Shown: positions 37,491-46,035, counted from the stretch's first letter. The stretch is 64,000 nt of DNA from Rugamonas fusca (GCF_014042365.1 NZ_JACEZS010000014.1:105577-169576); one strand, 5' to 3'. Notes: a model not told the origin generated them from the letters alone. Numbers and translations are program-made.

Positions 37491-38381
37491 TCAGGGGATG
37501 GGCGCGCCCAGCACCTGGCGGCACACGTCCAGCCACGCGCGCGCCGCGTGCGACAGGTAGCGCCCGTTCCACACGTGCGCCACCTGCCATTGCAGGCGCG
37601 GCTCCACCAGCGGCAGCGCATCGAGCTTGCCGATGGCGAGGCGGTGGATGAACGGTTCCGGCACCAGCGCTACCCCCATGCCGGCCGACGCCATCGCCAC
37701 CAGCCAGTCCCACTGGCCGCTCTGGGCCGCCACCTGGGGCTCGAAGCCGGCCTCGCGGAACGCCGCGCGCAGGCTGCGGGTGAGGGCGAAATCGTCCTTG
37801 AGCAGCACCAGCGGCAGCCCGGCCAGGGCCTTGATCGGCAACGTGGTGCGCTTTTTGGGGAAGGTGCCGGCCGCCGCCAGCGCCCACAGCGGGTAGCTGG
37901 CGATGCGCACCGTCTCCAGCGGCAGGTCGGGGTCGGCCGGCAGCACTGTCATGCCGATCTCCAGTTCGCCGGCCGCCACCTGGCGCTCGATATCCTGCCC
38001 CGTGCCTTCGTGCAGGGTGAGCACGATGTCCGGGTGGCGCTGGCGGAAGGCCTTGAGCACGGGCGTAAACAGCAGGTTGATCATGGGCGGAATGCCCACC
38101 GTCAGGCTGCCAGTCCTGGCGGCCTGGATGTCGCGCAGTTCCAGGTTCAGCTGGCGCATGGTGGCCAGCATGTCCTCGCCGCGCGCGTACACCACCTGGC
38201 CCGTGTCGGTCAGCGTCAGCTGGCGGCCCTCGCGCACCAGCAACTGGGCGCCCACCTCGTCCTCCAGCTGGCGCACCATCTTGCTGATGGTGGACTGGGT
38301 CACGTGCAGCGATTCGGCCGCCAGCGTGAAGCTGTTCAGTTTGACGGTCTCGACGAAGTAGCGCAGCGAGCGGAGGTCCAT
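37491..38381 (-). CDS. LysR-type regulator, probable control of the acetate CoA-transferase
   Basis: A 296-residue LysR regulator starting MDLRSLRYFVETVKLNSFTLAAESLHVTQST, a standard winged helix-turn-helix, with the effector domain GSLTVGIPPMINLLFTPVLKAF. It resembles CidR/CynR-type regulators that respond to acetate-overflow metabolites. ATG 38381 is divergent from the CoA-transferase gene with 99 bases between, a normal regulator-target layout. Confidence 0.9.
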   Translation of the reverse strand: MDLRSLRYFVETVKLNSFTLAAESLHVTQSTISKMVRQLEDEVGAQLLVREGRQLTLTDTGQVVYARGEDMLATMRQLNLELRDIQAARTGSLTVGIPPMINLLFTPVLKAFRQRHPDIVLTLHEGTGQDIERQVAAGELEIGMTVLPADPDLPLETVRIASYPLWALAAAGTFPKKRTTLPIKALAGLPLVLLKDDFALTRSLRAAFREAGFEPQVAAQSGQWDWLVAMASAGMGVALVPEPFIHRLAIGKLDALPLVEPRLQWQVAHVWNGRYLSHAARAWLDVCRQVLGAPIP

Positions 38382-38480
38382 GAATTTTTCGAATGGATGG
38401 ATGGAGAATAAGTCATAAAACGCATGCGGCTCCAATTCTATACTGGTTCGTATCCAATCAAGAAGAGCGAGGAGCACCGC

Positions 38481-39983
38481 ATGTACCAAGACCGCATCCG
38501 CCGTCCGGCGCTGATGGAAAAACTGATGACAGCCCAGCAGGCCGCCCGCCTGTTCAAGAGCGGCATGACTGTGGGCATGAGCGGCTTCACCCGCGCCGGC
38601 GACGCCAAGGCGCTGCCGCTGGCGCTGGTGGAGCGTTCGCGCCAGGAGGCGCTGCAACTGACACTGGTGACGGGCGCCTCGCTGGGCAACGACAGCGACG
38701 GCCTGATGGCCAACGCCGGCGTGGTGGCGCGCCGCATGCCGTTCCAGAGCGACGCCGCGCTGCGCCGCAAGATCAACAGCGGCGAAGTGATGTTCATCGA
38801 CCAGCACCTGTCGGAGACGGCCGAGCAGCTGCGTTCGGGCGACCTGCACGGGATCGACATCGCCGTGGTGGAAGCGGTGGCCATCACGCCCGATGGCGGC
38901 ATCGTGCCCACCATGTCGGTCGGGAACAGCGCCAGCTTCGTGCAGCAGGCGCGCCAGGTCATCGTCGAGATCAACCTGAGTGCGCCGCTGGCGCTGGAAG
39001 GGCTGCACGACATCTACCTGCCGGCGTCGCGTCCGCACCGGGGCGCCATTCCCATGCTCACGCCGTGGCAGCGCATTGGCTCGACCACCATTCCTCTCGA
39101 TCCGGACCGCATCGCCGCCATCGTCATCACGGACAGCCCGGACAGCCCGTCCAACGCGCTGCCGCCGGACGCCGAGACGGACGCCATCGCGCGCCACGTG
39201 ATCGCCTTCCTGGAAGGGGAGGTCAAGGCCGGGCGCATGGGGCCGGAGCTGCTGCCGCTGCAGGCTGGCATCGGCACCATCGCCAACGCCGTGCTGCACG
39301 GGCTGGTCGATTCGCCGTTCCGCGATCTCACCATGTATTCGGAAGTGCTGCAGGACAGCGCGCTGGAGCTGCTCGATTCAGGCCAGCTGGCGATCGCGTC
39401 GGCGTCCTCGATCACCCTGTCGGCCGCCATGCACGACAAGTTCATCCGCGAACTGGAACGCTACCGCAAGCGCGTGATCCTGCGGCCGCAGGAGATCAGC
39501 AACCACCCGGAAGTGGTGCGGCGGCTGGGCATCATCGCGCTCAACACGGCGCTCGAATTCGACATCTACGGCAACGTCAACTCCACCCACGTGGGCGGCA
39601 CGCACATGATGAACGGCATCGGCGGCTCGGGCGACTTCGCCCGCAACGGCGCGCTGTCCATCTTCGTCAGCAAGGCGGCGGCCAAGGGCGGCAAGATTTC
39701 GAGCGTGGTGCCGATGGTGTCCCACGTGGACCACACGGAACACGACGTGGACGTGCTGGTGACGGAATGGGGCCTGGCCGACCTGCGCGGGCTGGCGCCG
39801 CGCGAGCGCGCGCCGCTGATCATCGAGAAATGCGCCGATCCGGCCTACCGCCCGGCGCTGCGCGCCTACTTCGAGCAAGCCTTGCAGCGCGGCGGGCAGA
39901 CGCCGCACGTGCTGGAGCAGGCCTTGTCGTGGCATACGCGCTACCGCGATACGGGCGACATGCGTCCGACGACCTCGATCTGA
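38481..39983 (+). CDS. acetyl-CoA hydrolase/transferase (succinyl-CoA:acetate CoA-transferase type)
   Basis: A 500-residue class I CoA-transferase. The conserved parts include MSGFTRAGDAKALPLAL, the glutamate that forms the glutamyl-CoA thioester within MYSEVLQDSALEL, and NSTHVGGTHMMNGIGGSGDFARNG. The family (AarC, Cat1, ScpC, Ach1) swaps CoA between succinyl-CoA and acetate or propionate. ATG 38481 is preceded by GAGGAG. The divergent LysR gene suggests control by acetate status. It is followed by a strong terminator. Confidence 0.92.
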   Translation: MYQDRIRRPALMEKLMTAQQAARLFKSGMTVGMSGFTRAGDAKALPLALVERSRQEALQLTLVTGASLGNDSDGLMANAGVVARRMPFQSDAALRRKINSGEVMFIDQHLSETAEQLRSGDLHGIDIAVVEAVAITPDGGIVPTMSVGNSASFVQQARQVIVEINLSAPLALEGLHDIYLPASRPHRGAIPMLTPWQRIGSTTIPLDPDRIAAIVITDSPDSPSNALPPDAETDAIARHVIAFLEGEVKAGRMGPELLPLQAGIGTIANAVLHGLVDSPFRDLTMYSEVLQDSALELLDSGQLAIASASSITLSAAMHDKFIRELERYRKRVILRPQEISNHPEVVRRLGIIALNTALEFDIYGNVNSTHVGGTHMMNGIGGSGDFARNGALSIFVSKAAAKGGKISSVVPMVSHVDHTEHDVDVLVTEWGLADLRGLAPRERAPLIIEKCADPAYRPALRAYFEQALQRGGQTPHVLEQALSWHTRYRDTGDMRPTTSI

Positions 39984-40002
39984 CCGTTTTTGAAGTGGCT
40001 TG

Positions 40003-40034
40003 GCCCGGCGACGAATAATCGCCGGGCTTTTTTT
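40003..40034 (+). terminator. terminator after the CoA-transferase
   Basis: Nine-base stem GCCCGGCGA with TCGCCGGGC, loop of seven bases, followed by a run of T. It starts 20 bases after the stop codon. Confidence 0.9.
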
Positions 40035-40150
40035 ATTTTGCCGCCCGAATATTTTGAAGCTGGCAAAAACTGGCCGGCGCCACGCTTGGAGAATCGGGCC
40101 AAAACCGGGAAAATAGCGGCATCGGTAACCCCCTCAACACGGAACCAGCA

Positions 40151-41272
40151 ATGACCATCAAAATCAGCCAAAACTTCGACTCCGGCGCCATCGAGGTGCT
40201 GCGCGCGGACAGCGCCGCCGCCATCGAACTGAATCTGCGCCAGGATAACAGCGCCGATATCCGCCAGTGGTTCCATTTCCGCCTGCAGGGCGCGCGCGGC
40301 CAGGCCTGCACCATGAAGTTCCTGAACGCCGGCACCGCCACCTACGCCAAGGGCTACGAGGATTACCAGGCGCGCGCCAGCTACGACGGCGAGAACTGGT
40401 TCCAGGTGCCCACCTCGTTCGACGGCCAGGTGATGACCATCCACCACACGCCGGACCTCGACAGCGTGTACTACGCCTATTTCGAGCCATACTCGTTCGA
40501 ACGCCACCTGCGCCTGCTCGGTGAAGTGGCCGAGAATCCGGTGGCGCGTGTGCTGGACCTGGGGAACACGGTCGATGGCCGCGACATGAACCTGGTGGTG
40601 GTGGGCGACCCCAAGGCCGAAAAGAAGATCTGGTTCATCGCGCGCCAGCATCCCGGTGAATCGATGGCCGAGTGGTTCATCGAAGGCATGATCGACGCGC
40701 TGCTGGACGACGCCAACCCGATCGCCCGCAAGCTGCTGCAGCGCTGCGTGTTCTACATCGTGCCCAACATGAATCCGGACGGCTCCGTGCGCGGCAACCT
40801 GCGCACCAACGCGGCCGGCGCCAACCTGAACCGCGAGTGGATGACCCCCAGCGCCGAACGCAGCCCGGAAGTGCTGGTGGTGAAGCAGAAGATGCACGAG
40901 ACGGGCATCGACATGTTCTTCGACATCCACGGCGACGAGGCGCTGCCGTACAACTTCGTGGCCGGTAACGAGATGCTGGAGAACTTCAGCGATGCACGCC
41001 GCGCCGCGCAGCAAGCCTTCATCGACCGCTACAAGCAGGCCAGCCCGGACTTCCAGGACAAGTACGGCTACGCGGCCAGCAAGTACAAGGAAGACATGCT
41101 GACGCTGGCGTCGAAATACGTGGGCCATCACTTCGGCTGTTTGTCGCTGACGCTGGAAATGCCGTTCAAGGACAATGCCGACCTGCCCGATCCGCACGTG
41201 GGCTGGAACGGCGCGCGCAGCAAGGCGCTGGGCGCGGCCATTTTGCAGCCTATCCTGCTGTCGCTGGACTGA
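40151..41272 (+). CDS. M14-type cytosolic zinc carboxypeptidase
   Basis: A 373-residue protein with an N-terminal beta domain (residues 1-125, MTIKISQNFDSGAIEVL) and an M14 carboxypeptidase domain like the CCP family. Zinc ligands are His and Glu in RQHPGESMAEW and a later His in DIHGDEALPYN. NPDGSVRGNLRTNAAGANLNREW is the substrate and zinc-site loop, and TLEMPFKDN holds the catalytic Glu. Bacterial CCP-like enzymes remove acidic or basic C-terminal residues; the substrate here is unknown. The CYTH gene follows two bases later, so they are coupled. Confidence 0.9.
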   Translation: MTIKISQNFDSGAIEVLRADSAAAIELNLRQDNSADIRQWFHFRLQGARGQACTMKFLNAGTATYAKGYEDYQARASYDGENWFQVPTSFDGQVMTIHHTPDLDSVYYAYFEPYSFERHLRLLGEVAENPVARVLDLGNTVDGRDMNLVVVGDPKAEKKIWFIARQHPGESMAEWFIEGMIDALLDDANPIARKLLQRCVFYIVPNMNPDGSVRGNLRTNAAGANLNREWMTPSAERSPEVLVVKQKMHETGIDMFFDIHGDEALPYNFVAGNEMLENFSDARRAAQQAFIDRYKQASPDFQDKYGYAASKYKEDMLTLASKYVGHHFGCLSLTLEMPFKDNADLPDPHVGWNGARSKALGAAILQPILLSLD

Positions 41273-41274
41273 GC

Positions 41275-41739
41275 ATGGGCGTCGAGATCGAACGCAAGTT
41301 CCTGCTGCGCGGCGACGGCTGGCGTGGCCTGGGCCAGCCCGTGCTGCTGCGGCAGGGCTATCTGTCCTCGCACAAGGAGCGGGTGGTGCGGGTGCGCATC
41401 GAGGGTGATCAGGCCATGCTGACCATCAAGGGCCGCACGCAGGGCGCCAGCCGCGGCGAGTGGGAATATCCGATCCCGCTGGCCGATGCGGCCGAGCTGC
41501 TGGACGGCTTGTGCGAGCAGCCGCTGATCGAGAAGTACCGCAGCCGCATTGCCATCGGCGGCCACGTGTGGGAAGTCGATGAATTCCTGGGCGCCAACGC
41601 GGGCCTGGTGGTGGCCGAGATTGAACTGGGCAGCGAGGACGAGGCGTTCGACAAGCCCGACTGGGTGGGCGAGGAAGTGACGGCGGACGTGCGCTACCTC
41701 AATGCCAACCTGATTCGCCATCCCTACACCAGCTGGTAA
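41275..41739 (+). CDS. CYTH domain (triphosphate tunnel metalloenzyme)
   Basis: A 154-residue single-domain CYTH protein. It starts MGVEIERKFLL with the ExExK signature that binds metal and triphosphate, followed by RVRIEGDQAMLTIKG and EKYRSRI, KPDW and EVTADVRYLNANL. Bacterial members hydrolyse inorganic triphosphate or related molecules. It starts two bases after the carboxypeptidase stop. Confidence 0.92.
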   Translation: MGVEIERKFLLRGDGWRGLGQPVLLRQGYLSSHKERVVRVRIEGDQAMLTIKGRTQGASRGEWEYPIPLADAAELLDGLCEQPLIEKYRSRIAIGGHVWEVDEFLGANAGLVVAEIELGSEDEAFDKPDWVGEEVTADVRYLNANLIRHPYTSW

Positions 41740-41768
41740 ACGCTATCGTCTTGAACTAAGCTGGAGGG

Positions 41769-42074
41769 ATGGACGAACGGCGTACCGCGCTGGAGGCGCA
41801 TTGCAATGCTGTCCTGCCGACGTTGGCGACGAAGGCGGACATTGAGGCCTTGCGTGCCGATATGTACAAGATGTCGACCGATACCCATCGGTGGATGCTG
41901 GCGTCGCTGATCGGCATATTCCTCGGCTTCGGCGGCCTGTATTTCGCGTCTTCGCGCGAACTGCGGGCGCCGGCCAGCCAAGTGGCGACTCCGCCGGCAG
42001 TAACCCAGCAGGTGGCCCAGCCGCCCGTCATCATCTACAACATTCCTCCCGATCCGCGCCCGCCAGCGAAGTAG
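41769..42074 (+). CDS. small single-pass membrane protein
   Basis: A 101-residue protein with a short helical, probably coiled-coil, start (LATKADIEALRADMYKM), one transmembrane segment (WMLASLIGIFLGFGGLYFA) and a Pro-rich tail. Similar small DUF1640/CCDC90-like proteins occur in many bacteria and have no assigned role. It starts 30 bases after the CYTH gene and a GGAGGG precedes the ATG. Confidence 0.65.
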   Translation: MDERRTALEAHCNAVLPTLATKADIEALRADMYKMSTDTHRWMLASLIGIFLGFGGLYFASSRELRAPASQVATPPAVTQQVAQPPVIIYNIPPDPRPPAK

Positions 42075-42219
42075 CACTAGCGAAAATCGCTAGCCCGCGC
42101 TGCAGCCGATCGCGAGTGCCGATTCCCAGTTTTCCCGTATTGCCGCCATGCGCGGCGCCCGATAATTGTCGCCAGGTCCGGATGTCCCGGACCGCTTCAA
42201 TTTCGAAAGGGCCCGCGCC

Positions 42220-43365
42220 ATGCCGCAAGATACCAATGCACTGCGCCTCGACGGCCAGGGCAAGCCGTTGTGGCTGGCCCTGGAACTGACTTACCGCTGC
42301 CCGCTCAAATGCTCGTGGTGCAGCAATCCCCTCGACTTCGACGACTACGCCGAGCGTGAACTGAGCACCGAGGAATGGTGCCGCGTGATGCGCGAGGCGC
42401 GCGCGCTGGGTGCCTTGCAGATCGGCTTCACCGGCGGCGAACCGTTGCAGCGGCGCGACCTGGAACAACTGGTGGCCTACGCCGAGCAGATCGGCCTGTA
42501 CACCAACCTGATCACCTCCGGCGTGGGCCTGAGCGACGAACGGCTGCTGGGCCTCAAACAGGCAGGGCTGCGGCAAATCCAGCTGTCCATGCAAGCGACC
42601 GATGCCGCCATGACGGACGAGCTGGTGGGCGCCAAGGCCCATCAGCTCAAGCTCGACGCGGCGCGCCGCATCAAGGAGCATGGCTTGCCGATGGTGCTCA
42701 ACATGCCGGTCGGCCGCCAGAACATCGGCCAGGTGGGGGCCATGATCGCCTACGCGGCCGAGTTGGGTGCGGAATACCTGGAGCTGGCCAACCTGCAGTA
42801 CTACAACTGGGCCCTGATCAATCGCGATGAACTGATGCCCACGCTGGCCGCCTTGCGCGAAGCGGAAACGGTGGTGCAGCAATGGCGGCAAAAGCTGGGC
42901 AAGCGCATGGCCATCTACTACGTGATCCCCGACTACTACGAAGGCCGGCCCAAGGCCTGCATGAACGGCTGGGGCGCCATCCACCTGACCATCGCGCCCG
43001 ATGGCGTAGCCATGCCGTGCCAGGAATCACGCTCGGTGCCCGGCCTCGATTTCGTGTCAGTGCGCGAACGGCCGCTGGACTGGATCTGGAACGAGTCGCC
43101 GCTGTTCCGCAAATACCGGGGCCTGGACTGGCTGCCCGAACCTTGCCGCAGCTGCGACGAACGCGAGAAGGATTTCGGCGGCTGCCGCTGCCAGGCCTTC
43201 CTGCTGACGGGCGACGCGTCCAACACCGACCCGGCGTGCGACCGCTCACCACATCACCACCTGATGCAGGCGGCCGTGCACAGCGCGACCAAGCCGCTGC
43301 GCTTCCGCAAACCGCTGGTCAAGCGCGTCGCCGGCGTCATGTCCACCGCCTTCATGGAGGATTGA
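42220..43365 (+). CDS. pqqE: PqqA peptide cyclase, radical SAM enzyme
   Basis: A 381-residue PqqE that joins the Glu and Tyr side chains of PqqA, the first step of PQQ synthesis. The radical SAM cluster motif is CPLKCSWC and the SAM-binding GFTGGEPL follows. The C-terminal SPASM domain has the auxiliary cluster cysteines (PCQESRS, EPCRSCDEREKDFGGCRC). Near the end it reads TGDASNTDPACDRSPHH. ATG 42220 is preceded by GAAAGG. A hairpin GGTCCGG...CCGGACC (42174-42192) lies upstream. It is first in a tightly coupled run of five genes and not next to pqqD. Confidence 0.95.
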   Translation: MPQDTNALRLDGQGKPLWLALELTYRCPLKCSWCSNPLDFDDYAERELSTEEWCRVMREARALGALQIGFTGGEPLQRRDLEQLVAYAEQIGLYTNLITSGVGLSDERLLGLKQAGLRQIQLSMQATDAAMTDELVGAKAHQLKLDAARRIKEHGLPMVLNMPVGRQNIGQVGAMIAYAAELGAEYLELANLQYYNWALINRDELMPTLAALREAETVVQQWRQKLGKRMAIYYVIPDYYEGRPKACMNGWGAIHLTIAPDGVAMPCQESRSVPGLDFVSVRERPLDWIWNESPLFRKYRGLDWLPEPCRSCDEREKDFGGCRCQAFLLTGDASNTDPACDRSPHHHLMQAAVHSATKPLRFRKPLVKRVAGVMSTAFMED

Positions 43366-43461
43366 ATGCGCTCTCCCTTCGATCATGCCTTGAGCACCCT
43401 GTTGTGCGGGGCACTGCTGACCGTCGTGCTGGTGGCGCTGCTGCGCTACGGCGCGCAGTGA
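43366..43461 (+). CDS. 31-residue single-pass membrane miniprotein
   Basis: The ATG directly follows the pqqE stop codon without a gap. The 31-residue product has a short polar start (MRSPFDHALS), one hydrophobic span (TLLCGALLTVVLVALL) and a short end RYGAQ. The size and topology recall accessory subunits of membrane oxidases such as CydX, an analogy only. The next gene, a PuuD-like membrane protein, starts seven bases later, so it may be its small subunit. It is too short to be certain. Confidence 0.6.
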   Translation: MRSPFDHALSTLLCGALLTVVLVALLRYGAQ

Positions 43462-43468
43462 GGCCGGC

Positions 43469-43975
43469 ATGGATGCCGCGACTTTCGCCCTCGTCCTGCG
43501 CTGGGCACACTTCCTGGCCGGTGTGGTATGGGTGGGGCACAATTATTCGAGCGTGGTGCAGCGCCCGAGCTACATTCCGCTGCAGGCCTCCGACCTGATC
43601 GGCGACACCAGCGCGCGTTTCCAGTCCATGCTCAATCGGGAACACGGCATATTTCGCTGGGCCTCGGTGGTGACCTGGAGCGCGGGACTGCTGATGTTGT
43701 GGCAGCGCGGCGCGCTGCCCGCCGCCTTGCACCTGCAGGGCGGCCAGGCGCCGATCGGCATCGGCATGTACATCGGTACGCTGATGATGCTGAACGTCTG
43801 GTTCGTGCTGTGGCCCCATCAGAAAAAGGTACTGGGACTGGTGCCGGCGCCCGTCGAGGAACGCTTGCGTTGCTCGCGCATCACCCATCTGTCATCGCGC
43901 ACCAACACCATGCTCTCGGTGCCGCTGCTGTTCTTCATGGCGGCGGGCGCGCACGGCGGCTTGCCGCTCGCATGA
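43469..43975 (+). CDS. PuuD-like (urate hydroxylase N-terminal) membrane protein
   Basis: A 168-residue membrane protein with the start of the PuuD family (LRWAHFLAGVVWVGHNYSSVVQRP), NVWFVLWPHQKKVLGLVP and HLSSRTNTMLSVPLLFFMA. Full PuuD has a longer membrane part and a C-terminal cytochrome c; here the cytochrome is missing and only about four membrane spans remain. The retained His residues may bind heme. Its stop overlaps the ATG of the next gene (ATGA), so the two are translationally coupled. Urate oxidation seems unlikely from context. Confidence 0.75.
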   Translation: MDAATFALVLRWAHFLAGVVWVGHNYSSVVQRPSYIPLQASDLIGDTSARFQSMLNREHGIFRWASVVTWSAGLLMLWQRGALPAALHLQGGQAPIGIGMYIGTLMMLNVWFVLWPHQKKVLGLVPAPVEERLRCSRITHLSSRTNTMLSVPLLFFMAAGAHGGLPLA

Positions 43976-45057
43976 ACACCAGCTACAACTTCGCGGCCGG
44001 CCCATCCGGTTTGCCGGCCGCCGTGCTCGAACGGGCACGCAAGGAGTTGTTCGCGCACGGGGACGACGGCAGCACCGCGTTCGAGCAGCCCTTCACCGGC
44101 GAGGCATTCGGCGCCACGCTGGCACGCGCGCGTGCGCGCCTGAGGGACTTGCTGGCGGTGCCGGACAACTATCACATCCTGTTCCTGGCTGGCGGTGCGA
44201 CGCAGCAGTTTTCCATGGTGCCGCTTAACCTGCTGGGCAATGCGGCGCACGTCGCCTACGCCGACTCCGGCCATTGGTCGCAGCGGGCGATCCGTGAGGC
44301 GGGCCGCTACGCGGCCGTCACCGTCGCCGCCCGCTACGAAGGCGAGCGGCCACTGGCGGCGCCGCCGCTGTCCGCCTGGCGCTTGCCCGACGATTGCGCC
44401 TATTGCCACATCACGCCCAACGAGACTGCCGACGGCATTGCTTACCCGGCGTTGCCCGACTGCGGCGACGTGCCGCTGGTGGCCGACGTGACTTCCTGCC
44501 TGTTGACAGCGCCGCTGGAGGTGGCGCGTTTTGGCCTGTTGTACGCGGCGGCGCAGAAGAACCTGGGTATCGCCGGCATGACGGTGGTGATCGTGCGCGA
44601 CGACTTGTTGCGGCGCCCGGCACCGCTGGTGCCGTCCAGCTGTGATTACCGTGCGCAGGCCGCGCAGGAGAGCCGCGCCAACACGCCGCCCACCATCGCC
44701 ATCGCGCTGGCGGGCATGATGTTCGACTGGATCGCGCAGCAGGGCGGGCTGGCCGAAATGCACACGCGCGGCCAGCGCAAGGCCGCCTTGCTGTATGACG
44801 CGATCGACGCCAGCGGCGGCTTCTTCCGCGCGCCCGCGGCCCCTGTCCACCGTTCACCCGTCAACGTGCGTTTTGAACTGGCCAATTCCGCGCTGACCGC
44901 GCCTTTCATTGAATATTCCGCGCGACGCGGGCTGCACCATTTGCGCGGCCACAGCGCGTTTGGCGGCCTGCGCGCCAGCTTGTACAACGCCATGCCGGAG
45001 GAGGGCGTGCGCGCGCTGATCGCCTGCATGGCCGATTTCACGAGGAGTTACGGATGA
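43972..45057 (+). CDS. SerC-like PLP aminotransferase lacking phosphate-binding residues
   Basis: A 361-residue fold-type I aminotransferase of the phosphoserine aminotransferase family, from NFAAGPSGLP to GLRASLYNAMP. The PLP site is intact: Lys in AAQKNLG, Trp in HWSQRAIREA, Asp in VADVTS, and NTPPT from the second subunit. The E. coli SerC residues His41-Arg42 that hold the substrate phosphate are Phe41-Thr42 here (EQPFTGEAF). Arg329 in GHR is Ser here (RGHSAFGG). It therefore probably does not use phosphoserine. Overlaps on both sides (ATGA) place it firmly in the pqqE run. The substrate is unknown. Confidence 0.85.
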   Translation: MNTSYNFAAGPSGLPAAVLERARKELFAHGDDGSTAFEQPFTGEAFGATLARARARLRDLLAVPDNYHILFLAGGATQQFSMVPLNLLGNAAHVAYADSGHWSQRAIREAGRYAAVTVAARYEGERPLAAPPLSAWRLPDDCAYCHITPNETADGIAYPALPDCGDVPLVADVTSCLLTAPLEVARFGLLYAAAQKNLGIAGMTVVIVRDDLLRRPAPLVPSSCDYRAQAAQESRANTPPTIAIALAGMMFDWIAQQGGLAEMHTRGQRKAALLYDAIDASGGFFRAPAAPVHRSPVNVRFELANSALTAPFIEYSARRGLHHLRGHSAFGGLRASLYNAMPEEGVRALIACMADFTRSYG

Positions 45058-45818
45058 ACGATTGGCTGCGCGCGCTGCGCGAACGTCCTGGACTGGCGGG
45101 CGGTGTTGACCGCGATGGCAGCCGCGCCGCATCGCTGCTGGCTTGCGGCTTTGCCGGGGTCGAATTCGGCACCGCCGCGCCGCTGCCCGGCGAAGGTGGC
45201 CAACCCGGCGTGGCGGCGCTGGTGCAACGGCTGAAGTCCGTGGTGGGGCTGCCGGGCCGGGCCCGCATCGGCATTGGCCTGGGCATGAATGCGGGCATGG
45301 CGCCCGAGGCGCTGGGGGCGCAATGGCTGGCCGGGATGCGCGCCGCCTGGCCGGTGGCCGACTATTTGTGCTTCAACCTGAGTGCCGCCGCCTATCGTCC
45401 CTTGCTGCGCCCCGAGTACCACGGTTTGATCGCGGGCGCGCTGGCGACCGTGGCCGCCGAACGCGCCCGGCTGACGGCGCGCGGCGGCCGCCACGTTGGC
45501 TTCGTGCTCAAATTGCCGCTGGACGGGCCACGGCCCTGCGCCCCGGCACGCGCGGCGCTGGAATCCGGTTTCGATGCCCTGGTCACTGTGCTGCCCGAAC
45601 ACGCCGCCCGGCTGGACTGGCTGCGGGGCTGGGCCACGGGCGTCGGCGGCGGCGCCATGGTGATCGCCGTAGGCGGCATGCGCAGCGCGCAGGATGTACG
45701 GGCAGCATTGCGCGCCGGCGCCGGCGGCATCCAGGTCCATCGCGCCTTCGTCGAGCACGGGGCCGCGTGCATCGCGCCGCTGCGGGCAGGACTGGCCGCA
45801 GCGTCTTCGAACTCATGA
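45054..45818 (+). CDS. dihydroorotate dehydrogenase-like TIM-barrel protein
   Basis: A 254-residue protein with the layout of a DHOD TIM barrel: ACGFAGVEFGTAAPLPGE, ARIGIGLGMNAGMAPE, ADYLCFNLSAAAY, FVLKLPLDGP, and the FMN-phosphate pocket VIAVGGMRSAQDVRAALRAGAGGIQVHRAF. The SPN part of the usual NxSSPNT loop is AAA here, and the TNT-like motif that binds orotate is absent. It should bind flavin but not serve pyrimidine synthesis. It is shorter than real DHODs (about 310-340). The start overlaps the previous stop (ATGA). Confidence 0.75.
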   Translation: MNDWLRALRERPGLAGGVDRDGSRAASLLACGFAGVEFGTAAPLPGEGGQPGVAALVQRLKSVVGLPGRARIGIGLGMNAGMAPEALGAQWLAGMRAAWPVADYLCFNLSAAAYRPLLRPEYHGLIAGALATVAAERARLTARGGRHVGFVLKLPLDGPRPCAPARAALESGFDALVTVLPEHAARLDWLRGWATGVGGGAMVIAVGGMRSAQDVRAALRAGAGGIQVHRAFVEHGAACIAPLRAGLAAASSNS

Positions 45819-45925
45819 TAATCGCGAGGCGTAACTGGCTGGCCGCCGTTGGCGCGCCGGCGCGGACGACGCGATACTGATCACAGGTGCAGCATGTCGC
45901 TGGCCATCCATCGAGGAGAGTCACA

Positions 45926-46000
45926 ATGAATTGGGAAACCCCCGCCTACTGCGAAATCCGTCTCGGCTTTGAAGTGACGGCTTACGTCTACACGCGCTGA
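45926..46000 (+). CDS. pqqA: PQQ precursor peptide PqqA
   Basis: A 24-residue peptide starting MNWETPAYCEIRLG and carrying the conserved Glu16 and Tyr20 in FEVTAY, which PqqE cross-links and which become PQQ. Spacing E-x-x-x-Y is canonical. GAGGAG lies nine bases before the ATG. The frame is easily missed because of its size. It has its own 107-base leader after the DHOD-like gene, so it may have its own promoter, and it is followed by a hairpin. Confidence 0.92.
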   Translation: MNWETPAYCEIRLGFEVTAYVYTR

Positions 46001-46008
46001 GCGTAACG

Positions 46009-46035
46009 GGAAGCGGCCGCGTGCCGCTTCCTTTT
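46009..46035 (+). terminator. hairpin between pqqA and pqqD
   Basis: Nine-base stem GGAAGCGGC with GCCGCTTCC, five-base loop, then TTTTC. It lies eight bases past the pqqA stop. Such a partial terminator is expected to give more pqqA message than downstream message, fitting the need for excess precursor. Confidence 0.7.

Noticed and set aside
43469..43975. urate oxidase
   Set aside because: The cytochrome c part of PuuD is absent and no purine-degradation genes are near.
43972..45057. housekeeping serC
   Set aside because: The phosphate-binding His41, Arg42 and Arg329 positions are all replaced, and the gene sits inside the pqq run.
45054..45818. functional pyrD
   Set aside because: Orotate-binding motifs are missing and the protein is too short; only the fold is similar.
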